Source of the DNA: an uncultured Eubacteriales bacterium
Lineage (GTDB): Bacteria; Bacillota; Clostridia; Oscillospirales; CAG-272
NCBI GenBank assembly: GCA_900552255.1
Contig: URZF01000012.1
Span: 1-18,051 of the forward strand
Length of the DNA: 18,051 nucleotides
Reading direction: 5' to 3'
Shown here piece after piece: positions 7,371-15,584 of the stretch (its first letter is position 1; each line of letters opens with the position of its first letter). Below the pieces are notes generated by a model that did no database searches, was not told the DNA's origin, and was given only the letters and a program-made list of their open reading frames with translations. Made by a program: the position numbers and the translations under genes.

Positions 7371-8114
7371 TCAACGTCTTAAAAACACCCTATGCAGATA
7401 AAGTCCCTCCGGCGGCGCCGTGCGTCCGGCGCTTTCCCTTTTGCCGCCGGCGATGACCGAGCGCAAATCCGCCGCAGAAAGCCGCCCCTCCGAAACCTCA
7501 AGCAGTGTTCCGACGATGATCCTTACCATATTATATAAAAAACCGTCCGCCGAGACAAACATCCTTACAAAATCCCCCTCGCGTTCGGCACGGATATCCG
7601 TAATCGTTCTCGTCGTCTCCGCGATCTCGCTCCCGCTCGCCATAAACGCGCGGAAATCATGCGTGCCGAGAAAATGAGGGAGCGCCGCCGAAATTTTCTC
7701 CATATCGAGCTCCCTCGGATAAAAGAGAGCGCGGTCCGTATAAAACGGATTGCGGTGCTCGCCGTTCCAAATAAGATACAGATACTCTTTTCCGACGACA
7801 TGGCGCCGAATCGAAAAATCGTCCGGCACGGTTTCGCTGCGAAACACCGAGATGTCCTGCGGAAGATAGGTATTCATCGCGCGCGGCACCGCTTCCTCGG
7901 GGATAACCGATGTGCCGTGCTCCTCGAGCACGGCGGCATATTCCAGCGCGTGTACGCCGCTGTCCGTCCGGCTGCAGCCCGTAATCCCGCACGCGGTGCA
8001 AAAAAGCCTTGTCGCGGCCTTTTGCAGCTCGGCCTGCACGGTATTGCCGTTCGGCTGCACCTGAAAGCCGCAGTAATTCGTTCCGAGATAGGAAAGATGC
8101 AGAAGATGCTTCAT
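7371..8114 (-). CDS. truA: tRNA pseudouridine(38-40) synthase TruA
   Basis: A 247-residue enzyme that modifies uridines 38-40 of the tRNA anticodon arm. The N-terminal LSYLGTNYCGFQVQPN segment and the catalytic motif GCSRTDSGVHA (Asp51 nucleophile) are diagnostic. DGFLYNMVRIIVGTLLEV near residue 190-207 is the conserved C-terminal block. The start is ATG at 8114, with GGAGG 7 nt upstream; the frame is open further upstream but that part has no TruA homology. It follows ecfT by 26 bp, an arrangement common in Bacillota. Confidence 0.97.
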   Translation of the reverse strand: MKHLLHLSYLGTNYCGFQVQPNGNTVQAELQKAATRLFCTACGITGCSRTDSGVHALEYAAVLEEHGTSVIPEEAVPRAMNTYLPQDISVFRSETVPDDFSIRRHVVGKEYLYLIWNGEHRNPFYTDRALFYPRELDMEKISAALPHFLGTHDFRAFMASGSEIAETTRTITDIRAEREGDFVRMFVSADGFLYNMVRIIVGTLLEVSEGRLSAADLRSVIAGGKRESAGRTAPPEGLYLHRVFLRR

Positions 8115-8140
8115 CACATACCTCCGGTTTTCCACAAAAA

Positions 8141-8962
8141 TTATATCGTATACACGGGAAAATACAGATTCAGAAGGATGATCCCCGCAATCACGGCGCA
8201 TACAAGCATGGTAAAGAGAAGATCGCGCGCGTGCAGATGGAGCACGGTCATGCGCGTCCGACCGTCACCGCCGCGGTAACAGCGGCATTCCATCGCAGTC
8301 GCCAGCTCTTCGGCGCGCCGGAAGGAAGAAATAAAAAGCGGGATCAGAACCGGCACCAAGGCTTTTGCCCTTGCAATGAGGTTGCCGGATTCAAAATCTG
8401 CGCCTCTCGCCTTCTGCGCGCTCATAATCTTATCCGTTTCCTCGATGAGCGTCGGAATAAAGCGCAGCGCAATGGTCATCATCATCGCAAATTCATGCAC
8501 CGGAACCTTGATGATGCGAAGCGGAGAGAGAAGCCGCTCGATCGCGTCCGTCAGCGCGATCGGAGAGGTCGTATAGGTCAAAAGCACGCTCGTTCCGATC
8601 ATCAGAAACACGATCCTCAGCGCCATCGCGGCAGCTCGGATCACCCCCTCGCGGTATATCGTGATCTTCCAAACCGTGAAAAGCGGCGTTTCGCCTCCGT
8701 TCCAAAAAATATTGATGAGAGCCGTAAAGATCAGAACAATCAGAATCGGCTTTAAGCTTTTCAGAATCGTTTTTACCGGAATTCCGGAGACGATCACGAG
8801 AAAGACGGTAAAGAGAAAAACCAGTGCATAAGCGGTAACGCCCTTTGCCAAGAAAATCAAAACAATATATAAAATCGAGAGAATGAGCTTAACCCGCGGA
8901 TCGAGTCTATGCAATATGGATTTTCCCGGGAAAAACTGTCCCAGTGTAATGTCCTTTAGCAC
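8141..8962 (-). CDS. ecfT: Energy-coupling factor transporter membrane subunit EcfT
   Basis: A 273-residue membrane scaffold of a group II ECF vitamin/metal transporter. It couples the two ATPases to interchangeable substrate-binding S proteins. Several long hydrophobic segments occupy residues about 28-135, and the last sits at the C-terminus. The coupling helices carry the two expected Arg motifs: AQKARGADF, and AMECRCYRG, where the usual ARG is CRC. The start is GTG at 8962 with GGAGGT 8 nt upstream. It overlaps the ecfA2 stop by 7 bp. No S component is encoded in this window. Confidence 0.95.
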   Translation of the reverse strand: MLKDITLGQFFPGKSILHRLDPRVKLILSILYIVLIFLAKGVTAYALVFLFTVFLVIVSGIPVKTILKSLKPILIVLIFTALINIFWNGGETPLFTVWKITIYREGVIRAAAMALRIVFLMIGTSVLLTYTTSPIALTDAIERLLSPLRIIKVPVHEFAMMMTIALRFIPTLIEETDKIMSAQKARGADFESGNLIARAKALVPVLIPLFISSFRRAEELATAMECRCYRGGDGRTRMTVLHLHARDLLFTMLVCAVIAGIILLNLYFPVYTI

Positions 8963-9819
8963 CCCACCTCACCTCCGATCAGACGCTCGATCTGAGCTTT
9001 GGCCTGCGGGACAGTATACACATCGGTCCGCACGTCATAACCGCGGCGGCGCAGCTCGATCATGAGCTTTGTGACCTGCGGGACGGAAAGTCCCACGCTC
9101 TCAAGCGTTTCCGCCTTGCCGAACACCTCGGCCGGCGTCCCGTAAAGAAACGGCTCCGCCTCTTTCATCACAAGGATTTTATCGCAATAGGCCGCCATGT
9201 CCTCCATGCTGTGGCTGATCATGATAACGGTGGAATCTGTCTTTTTCCGATATTCGACGATTCTTGAAATGATCTCATCCCGGCCGCGCGGGTCAAGCCC
9301 CGCCGCCGGTTCGTCGAGAATCAAAATCTTCGGTCGCATTGCCATGACGCCGGCAATCGCCACACGTCTCTTCTGTCCGCCGGACAGATCAAACGGGGAT
9401 TTTTCAAAAAAATCCGGCGAAAGACCGACAAGCTCCGCCGCAGAACGGACGCGCGCATCGATTTCCGATTCGTCAAGCCCCATGTTCTTCGGTCCGAAGG
9501 CAATGTCTTTATAAACGGTCTCCTCGAAAAGCTGATATTCCGGATATTGAAACACCAGCCCGACCGTAAACCGAACTTCCTTTATTTTTTTCGGCTCCGC
9601 CCAAATATTTCTGCCCTCAATCTCGACCGTCCCCTCCGACGGCTTCAAAAGCCCGTTGAGAAGCTGCGAAACCGTCGATTTTCCGGAACCGGTGTGTCCG
9701 ATGATTCCCGTTATGATTTTTTCCTCAAATGCTATATCGATATGATTGACAGCGACCTTCCGAAACGGCGTGTTTTCGCTGTAAATATACGATACGCCGC
9801 GTAACTCTGCTGCGTTCAT
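8956..9819 (-). CDS. ecfA2: ECF transporter ATPase EcfA2
   Basis: A 287-residue ABC ATPase. It has Walker A GHTGSGKST at 41-49, a Q-loop region FQYPEYQLFEE near 90-100, the signature LSGGQKRR at 145-152, Walker B LILDEPAAGLDP near 166-177, and an H-loop within MISHSMED. The FQYPEYQLFEETV segment and a C-terminal extension after the H-loop are typical of EcfA2 rather than EcfA1. It powers S-component toppling as a heterodimer with EcfA1. Its start overlaps the ecfA1 stop by 4 bp (ATGA). Confidence 0.95.
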   Translation of the reverse strand: MNAAELRGVSYIYSENTPFRKVAVNHIDIAFEEKIITGIIGHTGSGKSTVSQLLNGLLKPSEGTVEIEGRNIWAEPKKIKEVRFTVGLVFQYPEYQLFEETVYKDIAFGPKNMGLDESEIDARVRSAAELVGLSPDFFEKSPFDLSGGQKRRVAIAGVMAMRPKILILDEPAAGLDPRGRDEIISRIVEYRKKTDSTVIMISHSMEDMAAYCDKILVMKEAEPFLYGTPAEVFGKAETLESVGLSVPQVTKLMIELRRRGYDVRTDVYTVPQAKAQIERLIGGEVGC

Positions 9820-10697
9820 GAATGATCCTTTTTACCCGTTCTTTGTAAGATATAAGCCTCCACCGCGTCGGCGCCCTCCGTAAAGGTGAGAACGTCCGTC
9901 GGGACATCAAAGCCGTCGTTTTTCACCGCCAGCATCAGCTCCGTCACCTGCGGAACGTCGAGTCCCGCCGACTTGACCGCCTCCACCTCCGAGAAAACCT
10001 CGCGCGGAGTGCCGTCGAGCCTGATTTTTCCGTCGTCGATCACGATGACGCGGTCGGCGCGGATCGCCTCCTCCATATAATGCGTGATATGGATAACGGT
10101 CGTGCCGAAGTCATGGTTCAGTCTTTCAATCGTAGAAAGCACATCCGCGCGGCCGCGCGGATCGAGCATCGCCGTCGCCTCGTCGAATATAATAACGTCC
10201 GGACGGAGCGCGATGATGCCGGCGATCGCCACACGCTGCTTCTGCCCGCCGGAGAGCTGATGCGGCGAGTGTCTGGCGAAAGCGCTCATGCCGACGATCT
10301 CCAAGGCGTCGTCCACCCGCTTCCGAATCTCCGCGGGCGGGATGCCGAGATTTTCCGGTCCGAACGCGATATCCTCCTCGACGATGGTCGCGACGAGCTG
10401 ATTGTCGGGATTCTGAAACACCATCCCGATCCGCTGGCGAAGCGCGTAAAGCTCATCCTCGGACATTTCCTTCTCATCGACCTTTTTCCCAAACAGATAC
10501 AGGCTTCCGGCGGTCGGCGTCAGAATCAGGTTGATGAGCTTTGCCAGCGTGCTTTTTCCGGAGCCGTTATGCCCGAGCACCGCGACAAAGCTTCCCTTTT
10601 CAATTTCAAGATTTAAATTTTCGATAACAGGGATCTTTTCTTCTTCGCTTTCATAGGAAAAGGAAAGATTCTCCGCTCTTATGATCGTTTCTCCCAT
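9816..10697 (-). CDS. ecfA1: ECF transporter ATPase EcfA1
   Basis: A 293-residue ABC ATPase from the ATG at 10697, which has GGGAG 8 nt upstream. An in-frame ATG at 10712 lacks a ribosome binding site. It has Walker A GHNGSGKST at 42-50, Q-loop FQNPDNQL at 93-100, signature LSGGQKQR at 147-154, Walker B VIIFDEATAMLDP at 167-179, and an H-loop in HITHYMEEA. VFQNPDNQLVATIVEEDIAF is characteristic of EcfA1. It is the first gene of the ecfA1-ecfA2-ecfT block and follows the methyltransferase gene by 24 bp. Confidence 0.95.
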   Translation of the reverse strand: MGETIIRAENLSFSYESEEEKIPVIENLNLEIEKGSFVAVLGHNGSGKSTLAKLINLILTPTAGSLYLFGKKVDEKEMSEDELYALRQRIGMVFQNPDNQLVATIVEEDIAFGPENLGIPPAEIRKRVDDALEIVGMSAFARHSPHQLSGGQKQRVAIAGIIALRPDVIIFDEATAMLDPRGRADVLSTIERLNHDFGTTVIHITHYMEEAIRADRVIVIDDGKIRLDGTPREVFSEVEAVKSAGLDVPQVTELMLAVKNDGFDVPTDVLTFTEGADAVEAYILQRTGKKDHS

Positions 10698-10721
10698 TGA
10701 CCTTGCTCCCATCCGCGGATT

Positions 10722-11585
10722 TCACCGAGTTTTTGTCCATCTTGCCGAAGCGCCGCACGGCAGAATCCCGCCGGTCTGCGTGACCGGAAGCCCGATTTCA
10801 CCGGCCGTCACCGTGCCGCCCCGCTTTTTTTCCAGCTTCAGCTTCAGAATATATCCCATCGTAGACGGAGACAGCCCCGCCGTATAGGAATTCAAAAGGA
10901 AAAAAAGCGGATCGTCGGAAAGCACGCTCACCGCAAGCGCGGCAAACTCTCCGATACATTCCTCCAGCTTCCACACCTCGCCGGACGGCCCGCGCCCATA
11001 AGACGGCGGGTCCATAATCACGGCGTCATACCGGATCCCCTTTCTGACCGCATACTGCAAAAACCGGGTGCAGTCGTCGACGAAATATCGGATATTCGCC
11101 CCCGCAAGACCCGAAAGCGCCGCGTTTTCCTTGGCTTGGGCGACCATATTCTTCGCCGCGTCCACATGGAAGACCTCCGCGCCCGCCGCAGCCGCGGCAA
11201 GCGTCGCGCCGCCGGTATAAGCGAAAAGATTCAAAACCCTGACGGGGCGTCCGGCACTCCGGATCAGCTCCGAAAACCAGTCCCAGTTGACCGCCTGCTC
11301 CGGAAAAAGCCCCGTATGCTTAAAGCCCATCGGCCGAATCTTAAAGCGCAGGCTTCCGTAGGAAACCGTCCAGCTTCCGGGAACATCGAGCTTCGTCCAG
11401 CGTCCGCCGCCGCCCTCGCGGGTATAGACCGCGTCCGCTTTTTTCCAAAGCGGACTGCTCTTCTCATTCTTCCATATCACCTGCGGGTCGGGACGCCGCA
11501 GAACATATCCGTTCCACCTTTCGAGCCGCTCCCCGTCCGAAGCGTCGCAAAGCTCGTAATCCCGCCATTTGTCAGCTATCCACAT
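10722..11585 (-). CDS. RlmI-like class I SAM-dependent methyltransferase
   Basis: A 287-residue predicted nucleic-acid methyltransferase. SAM-binding motif I is VLNLFAYTGGATLA at 117-130. An acidic VDAAKNMV follows at 141-148, and the catalytic-region motif MDPPSYGRG lies at 191-199. This resembles the RlmI/RlmL-type Methyltrans_SAM family. The N-terminal PUA domain of RlmI is absent, so rRNA cytosine or guanine methylation is only a likely role. The start ATG has AAGGA about 7 nt upstream. It lies between ruvB and ecfA1 in the same run. Confidence 0.88.
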   Translation of the reverse strand: MWIADKWRDYELCDASDGERLERWNGYVLRRPDPQVIWKNEKSSPLWKKADAVYTREGGGGRWTKLDVPGSWTVSYGSLRFKIRPMGFKHTGLFPEQAVNWDWFSELIRSAGRPVRVLNLFAYTGGATLAAAAAGAEVFHVDAAKNMVAQAKENAALSGLAGANIRYFVDDCTRFLQYAVRKGIRYDAVIMDPPSYGRGPSGEVWKLEECIGEFAALAVSVLSDDPLFFLLNSYTAGLSPSTMGYILKLKLEKKRGGTVTAGEIGLPVTQTGGILPCGASARWTKTR

Positions 11586-11626
11586 ATCATTTTCCTTTTG
11601 ACAGTACCGATATTTTCAGAGGCAAG

Positions 11627-12727
11627 CTATTCCCCGGCAAAAGACGCGCCTCCCGCCGGAACCTCCGCAAACGGGATGCCGAGATGCTCGTAGGCAAGCC
11701 TTGTCACACAGCGTCCGCGCTGCGTGCGGCTGAGAAAGCCGATCTGAATGAGATACGGCTCGTAAACGTCCTCGATAGTCACCGCTTCCTCGCCGATGGT
11801 CACGGCAAGCGTGTCGATGCCGACGGGGCCTCCGCCGTAAAAGCGGATGATCGATTCGAGCATGCGGCGGTCGACGTTGTCAAGGCCGAGCTTATCGATC
11901 TCGAGCATGCCGAGCGCCTTATCCGCCGCTTCGGCTGTGATGCGCCCGTCGCCCTTCACCTGCGCGAAATCCCTGACGCGCTTGAGCAGCCGGTTGGCAA
12001 TCCTCGGCGTGCCGCGCGAGCGTTTGGCAATCTCCGCGGCGCCGTCGTCGCTGATATCGATATTCAGGATTCCGGCGCTCCGGCGGATAATACGGACAAG
12101 CTCCGCCGGCGTATAAAGCTCCAAGCGAAGCAGAACGCCGAAGCGGTCGCGAAGCGGCGTCGTAAGCTGTCCGGCTCTTGTCGTCGCGCCGATCAGCGTG
12201 AATTTTTCGAGAGGCAGACGGATGCTTCGCGCCGCCGGTCCCTTGCCGATGATGATATCGAGCGAATAATCCTCCATCGCAGGATACAAAATCTCCTCGA
12301 TATTGCGGGAAAGGCGGTGGATTTCATCGATGAAAAGCACGTCGTTCTTTGCAAGATTCGTCAGCAGCGCCGCAAGGTCCCCCTGCTTCTCGATGGCAGG
12401 GCCGGAGGTAACGCGGATATTGACGCCGAGCTCATTGGCGATGATGGCGGACAGCGTCGTCTTTCCCAGTCCGGGAGGGCCGTACAGGAGGACATGGTCG
12501 AGCGCTTCCCCTCTCATCTTCGCGGCCTCGATATAGATTTTCAGACTTTCCTTCGCCTTTTCCTGTCCGACATATTCCTCGAGCGTCTGCGGACGCAGGC
12601 CGAAATCGAGCTCGCTGTCCTCGTCGTGCGCCGCCGCATCGACGATTCTGTCGTCCTCCACATAGTCGTCCGTATAGCGGGACTCAAATTTGTTGATCAT
12701 ATCCTGCCGTATCCTTTCCGATGCCAT
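11627..12727 (-). CDS. ruvB: Holliday junction branch-migration ATPase RuvB
   Basis: A 366-residue AAA+ motor. Walker A GPPGLGKT is at 83-90 and Walker B LFIDEIH at 131-137. GATTRAG carries a sensor residue, and an Arg finger lies in PLRDRFG. The C-terminal winged-helix segment LSRTQRGRC is typical. It is about 30 residues longer than E. coli RuvB because of an acidic N-terminal extension (about 20-42) and a short Gly/Ala-rich tail. The ribosome binding site AAGGA precedes the start. It follows ruvA by 38 bp. Confidence 0.98.
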   Translation of the reverse strand: MASERIRQDMINKFESRYTDDYVEDDRIVDAAAHDEDSELDFGLRPQTLEEYVGQEKAKESLKIYIEAAKMRGEALDHVLLYGPPGLGKTTLSAIIANELGVNIRVTSGPAIEKQGDLAALLTNLAKNDVLFIDEIHRLSRNIEEILYPAMEDYSLDIIIGKGPAARSIRLPLEKFTLIGATTRAGQLTTPLRDRFGVLLRLELYTPAELVRIIRRSAGILNIDISDDGAAEIAKRSRGTPRIANRLLKRVRDFAQVKGDGRITAEAADKALGMLEIDKLGLDNVDRRMLESIIRFYGGGPVGIDTLAVTIGEEAVTIEDVYEPYLIQIGFLSRTQRGRCVTRLAYEHLGIPFAEVPAGGASFAGE

Positions 12728-12765
12728 CCGTTATCCTTGTCATTTGTTTCGCCCGTCATAATCGT

Positions 12766-13377
12766 TCAGAGCCGCGTCCCCATTTTGCGCAGCGCTGCCG
12801 TGATCATATCCTCAAGCGGCAGGAGCGGCGCGATGCCCTTTAATGCCGCCTGCGCTTCCTGCCTCGTATAGCCGAGAACCATCAAAGCCGTAATCGCCTC
12901 GTCGACATTTCCGATCACCGTTTCCTCCTCATCGGAGGCCGACGGCTCCGCCGCAGCGATCTCGGAGGAAAACTCCTTTGCCACCTTATCTTTGAGCTCC
13001 AGCACAACGCGCGCCGCCATTTTGCCGCCGACGCCCTGCGCCTTGGAGATCGCCTTTGCGTCTCCGGTGGATACCGCAAGCGCGAATTTCTCCGGCGTCA
13101 GAACGGACAGCACCGCCATCGCCGCCTTGGGACCGATGCCGGAAACCGTGATGAGAAGCTTGAAAGCCGAGAGCTCCTCCAGCGTATAGAAGCCGAGCAG
13201 CTCGACCGCTTCCTCCCTGATGTAAAAATAAGTATAAAGGCATACCGTTTCTCCGAGCCTCGATAGGCGGGAAAGCGTGTTTTTGCTGATCGTCAGCTTA
13301 TATCCGACGCCGCCGCAGTCAATAACGGCCGCAGCCGGTTCCGTCAGAACAAGCTCGCCCTTTATATAATAGAACAT
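12766..13377 (-). CDS. ruvA: Holliday junction DNA-binding protein RuvA
   Basis: A 203-residue RuvA. The N-terminal OB-fold begins MFYYIKGEL. Two helix-hairpin-helix motifs follow: one around VSGIGPKAAMAVLS (about 78-91) and one around GVGGKMAARVVLELKDK (115-131). An acidic linker (about 145-160) leads to the C-terminal three-helix domain III that contacts RuvB (ending near RKMGTRL). AGAGGATG-type spacing supports the start, with AGAGGA 6 nt before ATG. It follows ruvC by 18 bp. Confidence 0.97.
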   Translation of the reverse strand: MFYYIKGELVLTEPAAAVIDCGGVGYKLTISKNTLSRLSRLGETVCLYTYFYIREEAVELLGFYTLEELSAFKLLITVSGIGPKAAMAVLSVLTPEKFALAVSTGDAKAISKAQGVGGKMAARVVLELKDKVAKEFSSEIAAAEPSASDEEETVIGNVDEAITALMVLGYTRQEAQAALKGIAPLLPLEDMITAALRKMGTRL

Positions 13378-13395
13378 CTGTCATCCTCTTTTCAC

Positions 13396-13911
13396 TCAAA
13401 GCAGTTTCTGTTTTTTCTGATTGTAATATCCCTGAATCTTGGAGCCGCCGCAGTGCGCATGGCAGATGGCGAGCGCAAGCGCGTCCGCGGTATCGTCGAG
13501 CTTCGGCGCATGCTCCAGCTTCAGAATCATTTTCACAAGCGCGATCACCTGTGACTTTTCCGCTCGTCCGTAGCCGACCACGGACTGCTTTACTTGGAGC
13601 GGCGTATATTCGCTGATTTTCACGTTCCGCTTCATGGCGGCAAGGAGAATCACGCCCCTTGCCTCGGCGACCGCGATCGCGGTTTTCTGATTGGTATTGA
13701 AAAAAAGCTCCTCGATCGCCATTTCATCGGGACGATACATGTCGATCAGCTCGCACATATCGTCGTATACCATCTCCAGCCGGCGTTCCACATCGATGCC
13801 AGCCGGCGTCTGAATGGAGCCCATCGCAAGGGTTTTGAATACGGAATTCCGATATTCGATGACGCCGTAGCCCACAATGGCGATTCCCGGGTCGATTCCC
13901 AATATGATCAT
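13396..13911 (-). CDS. ruvC: Holliday junction resolvase RuvC
   Basis: A 171-residue RNase H-fold endonuclease that cleaves Holliday junctions symmetrically. The four acidic catalytic residues are visible: Asp7 in GIDPG, Glu67 in AIEELFF, and Asp140 and Asp143 in KLDDTADALA. The length is as usual for the family, with a short basic tail after residue 156. The ATG overlaps the stop of the upstream prephenate-dehydratase-like gene by 4 bp (ATGA). Together ruvC-ruvA-ruvB form the complete resolvasome. Confidence 0.98.
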   Translation of the reverse strand: MIILGIDPGIAIVGYGVIEYRNSVFKTLAMGSIQTPAGIDVERRLEMVYDDMCELIDMYRPDEMAIEELFFNTNQKTAIAVAEARGVILLAAMKRNVKISEYTPLQVKQSVVGYGRAEKSQVIALVKMILKLEHAPKLDDTADALALAICHAHCGGSKIQGYYNQKKQKLL

Positions 13912-14640
13912 GGTTCCGCCCTCTCTGTTCTGTCATAGATGCCGACGGCGGCCGTCTGCGGATATTCCAGCGCAAGATATGTGAAAAATCCGCCCGCATC
14001 GGCATTTTTGAGACCGAAAATCATATCGAAAGCATTCGTGCGGCCGGAAAACATCAGCGGGAGCGCCTCCGCGGATTCCATCGTCGCCCCGAAATATGCG
14101 GCGGCATCGGCGATATCCGCGATATCGGTCTGCCGGTCAAGCGTGATTTTGCATTCATAGAGCGGAACTCCCCCGGTCTCAATATACAGTCTGTCCCGAT
14201 ATACGAGCGCGAACGTTGTGGAATTTTCTCCGTCGTCCGAATCGACATCGCAGGACAGCACGATATTCAGGTCATATTTTTCCATCTGTCGATAAAAGCT
14301 GTTCAGCCTTCCGTCCGACGTGCTGGCAGTCGGAATGATCGCATAGGTGGTCTCTCCCGTATAGACGGATTCGCAGGCGCTTTGAAAGTTGTCCTCATAT
14401 ACGGCGGAAACGCCGCCCAAACACTTTGCAAATCGTTCAAATGCGCGCGAGGCCTGCCTGTTCCGTAGGAAAGCGACCCGCCTGTCCCGTCCGGAGGGGA
14501 TCTCGGCAAGCTCGCCTACAATCAGCGGGACCATCGTTTTCAAGTCGTGAATATCGCTTTGCTCGGCAAGGCACTTGGAAAGATAAAAGCGGTCATATCT
14601 GCCGAGCTGCCGCAGAAAAAAGGATTTTTCGGCATGATTG
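13908..14640 (-). CDS. Prephenate-dehydratase-like protein, 5' truncated at junction
   Basis: About 242 host-derived residues remain, ending at TGA 13908. The frame continues to an ATG at 14693, but everything beyond about 14640 is antisense to parB, so the native N-terminus is missing. I see no standard annotation. The pattern resembles a prephenate dehydratase: FQSACESVYTGE, then YAIIPTASTSDGRLNSF (like a VPIENS..G motif). STTFALV stands where TRF occurs, with Thr replacing the catalytic-loop Arg. A C-terminal ACT-like segment runs from about 13920 to 14160. It may be a non-catalytic or regulatory paralogue; this is my inference. It is translationally coupled to ruvC by a 4-bp overlap. Confidence 0.6.
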
Positions 14641-14641
14641 G
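14636..14641. other. Abrupt junction: host operon to conjugative-element DNA
   Basis: To the left is the minus-strand ruvC operon gene, which loses its N-terminus here. To the right is plus-strand parB, which begins in mid-protein (ELIPELLDMVDEKK). Codon use changes at the same point. No integrase, inverted repeat or insertion sequence is present. The exact base is uncertain by a few nucleotides. Confidence 0.8.
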
Positions 14642-15012
14642 AGCTGATTCCCGAACTGCTGGACATGGTGGACGAGAAGAAAATCGCCTTCAATCCGGCC
14701 TATGAGCTGTCCTTCCTCAAAAAAGAGGAACAGGTGGATTTGCTGGACGCGATGGACAGCGAACAGGCCACGCCATCACTTTCCCAGGCCCAGCGGCTGA
14801 AAAAGTACAGCCAGGAGGGGCACCTGACCCTCGACATGATGCGGGTCATCATGGGGGAAGAAAAGAAAAGCGACCTGGACAAGATCACCTTCACCAGCGA
14901 CACCCTGCGCAAATATTTTCCCCGGAGCTATACGCCCCAGCGGATGCAGGAGACCATTATCAAACTGCTGGAACAGTGGCAGCGCAAGCGCCAGCAACAG
15001 CACGACCGCTGA
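14641..15012 (+). pseudogene. ParB/Spo0J-like partition protein, C-terminal fragment
   Basis: About 123 residues starting ELIPELLDMVDEKKIAFNPA and ending with a basic, Gln-rich tail. This is the part after the helix-turn-helix of ParB-like proteins in conjugative elements; the ParB nuclease/CTPase-like domain and the HTH are missing. The TTG at 14638 is not a credible start, because the sequence before it belongs to the antisense host gene. Full-length relatives are roughly 300 residues. The intact protein would work with ParA in maintaining the circular element. The break results from the junction, so it may be an assembly artefact rather than a real pseudogene. Confidence 0.75.
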
Positions 15013-15025
15013 GAAAGGAGAGCCT

Positions 15026-15304
15026 ATGAGGGATATTTCAGCCCGCGAGCTGAAAGGACATAACATTTTGGCTGTGGAACGGTTTCAGGACAGCACCCGC
15101 TGGATGGTGGAGTTTGCGGTCCGCAAGCCCCGCACCCCCTACGGCAGCCCCGGCGACGAGGTGCGCCTGTTTCTCACCGAGGACGGCTATCAGGCCGCCT
15201 TACTCAGCCAGCAGCGCCGGGACATCAAAATCAAGCGCCATGCCCACGTTGTCGAGGGGCACATCATCGACTTCAAGCCGAAGAAAAAGCGCCGCCACCC
15301 GTAA
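15026..15304 (+). CDS. Small conserved element protein, unknown function
   Basis: A 92-residue soluble protein with GAAAGGAG 6-7 nt before ATG, 13 bp after the parB stop. The N-terminus looks beta-rich (AVERFQDSTRWMVEFAVRK), and the C-terminus is basic (KPKKKRRHP), which suggests nucleic-acid contact. I do not recognise a family. Position between parB and the replication gene is typical of short accessory ORFs in this type of element. Confidence 0.75.
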   Translation: MRDISARELKGHNILAVERFQDSTRWMVEFAVRKPRTPYGSPGDEVRLFLTEDGYQAALLSQQRRDIKIKRHAHVVEGHIIDFKPKKKRRHP

Positions 15305-15334
15305 CCCCACCGCTTGCCAAGAAAGGAATGAACT

Positions 15335-15520
15335 ATGTGTACCGTTAGAGACATTGAAGAAGCCATCCGCGAACACTGCCAATCCCAGCATGACATGGAA
15401 AGCACCGAGATCGACCAGGTGATGCAGCGCCTGCCCTTCGGCACCGCGCAGGACGTTTTTACCCGGCCCCCTGTGCCGAAGCCGCCGTATTCCTGGCGCA
15501 GCCGGAACTACCGCACCTGA
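15335..15520 (+). CDS. Small element protein, unknown function
   Basis: A 61-residue ORF with AAAGGAATG placed about 8 nt before ATG. The first half is acidic and probably helical (TVRDIEEAIREHCQSQHD). The second half is Pro-rich and ends in WRSRNYRT. It lies immediately before an intrinsic terminator, so it is probably the last gene of the parB transcript. No family is recognised. Confidence 0.65.
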   Translation: MCTVRDIEEAIREHCQSQHDMESTEIDQVMQRLPFGTAQDVFTRPPVPKPPYSWRSRNYRT

Positions 15521-15522
15521 CC

Positions 15523-15554
15523 GCCGCAGTCTCTTTGAAGATTGCGGCTTTTTT
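15523..15554 (+). terminator. Intrinsic terminator after the parB-side transcript
   Basis: GCCGCAGTC pairs with GATTGCGGC (9 bp including one G-T) around an 8-nt loop and is followed by six T residues. It begins 3 bp after the stop of the 61-residue ORF and ends 30 bp before the replication gene, separating two transcription units. Confidence 0.85.
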
Positions 15555-15584
15555 CATGCCATAAATGCCGAGAGGAGTGATGAA

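Noticed and set aside
11684..12871. 395-codon open frame on the plus strand
   Set aside because: It is entirely antisense to ruvB and ruvA, which have intact family motifs.
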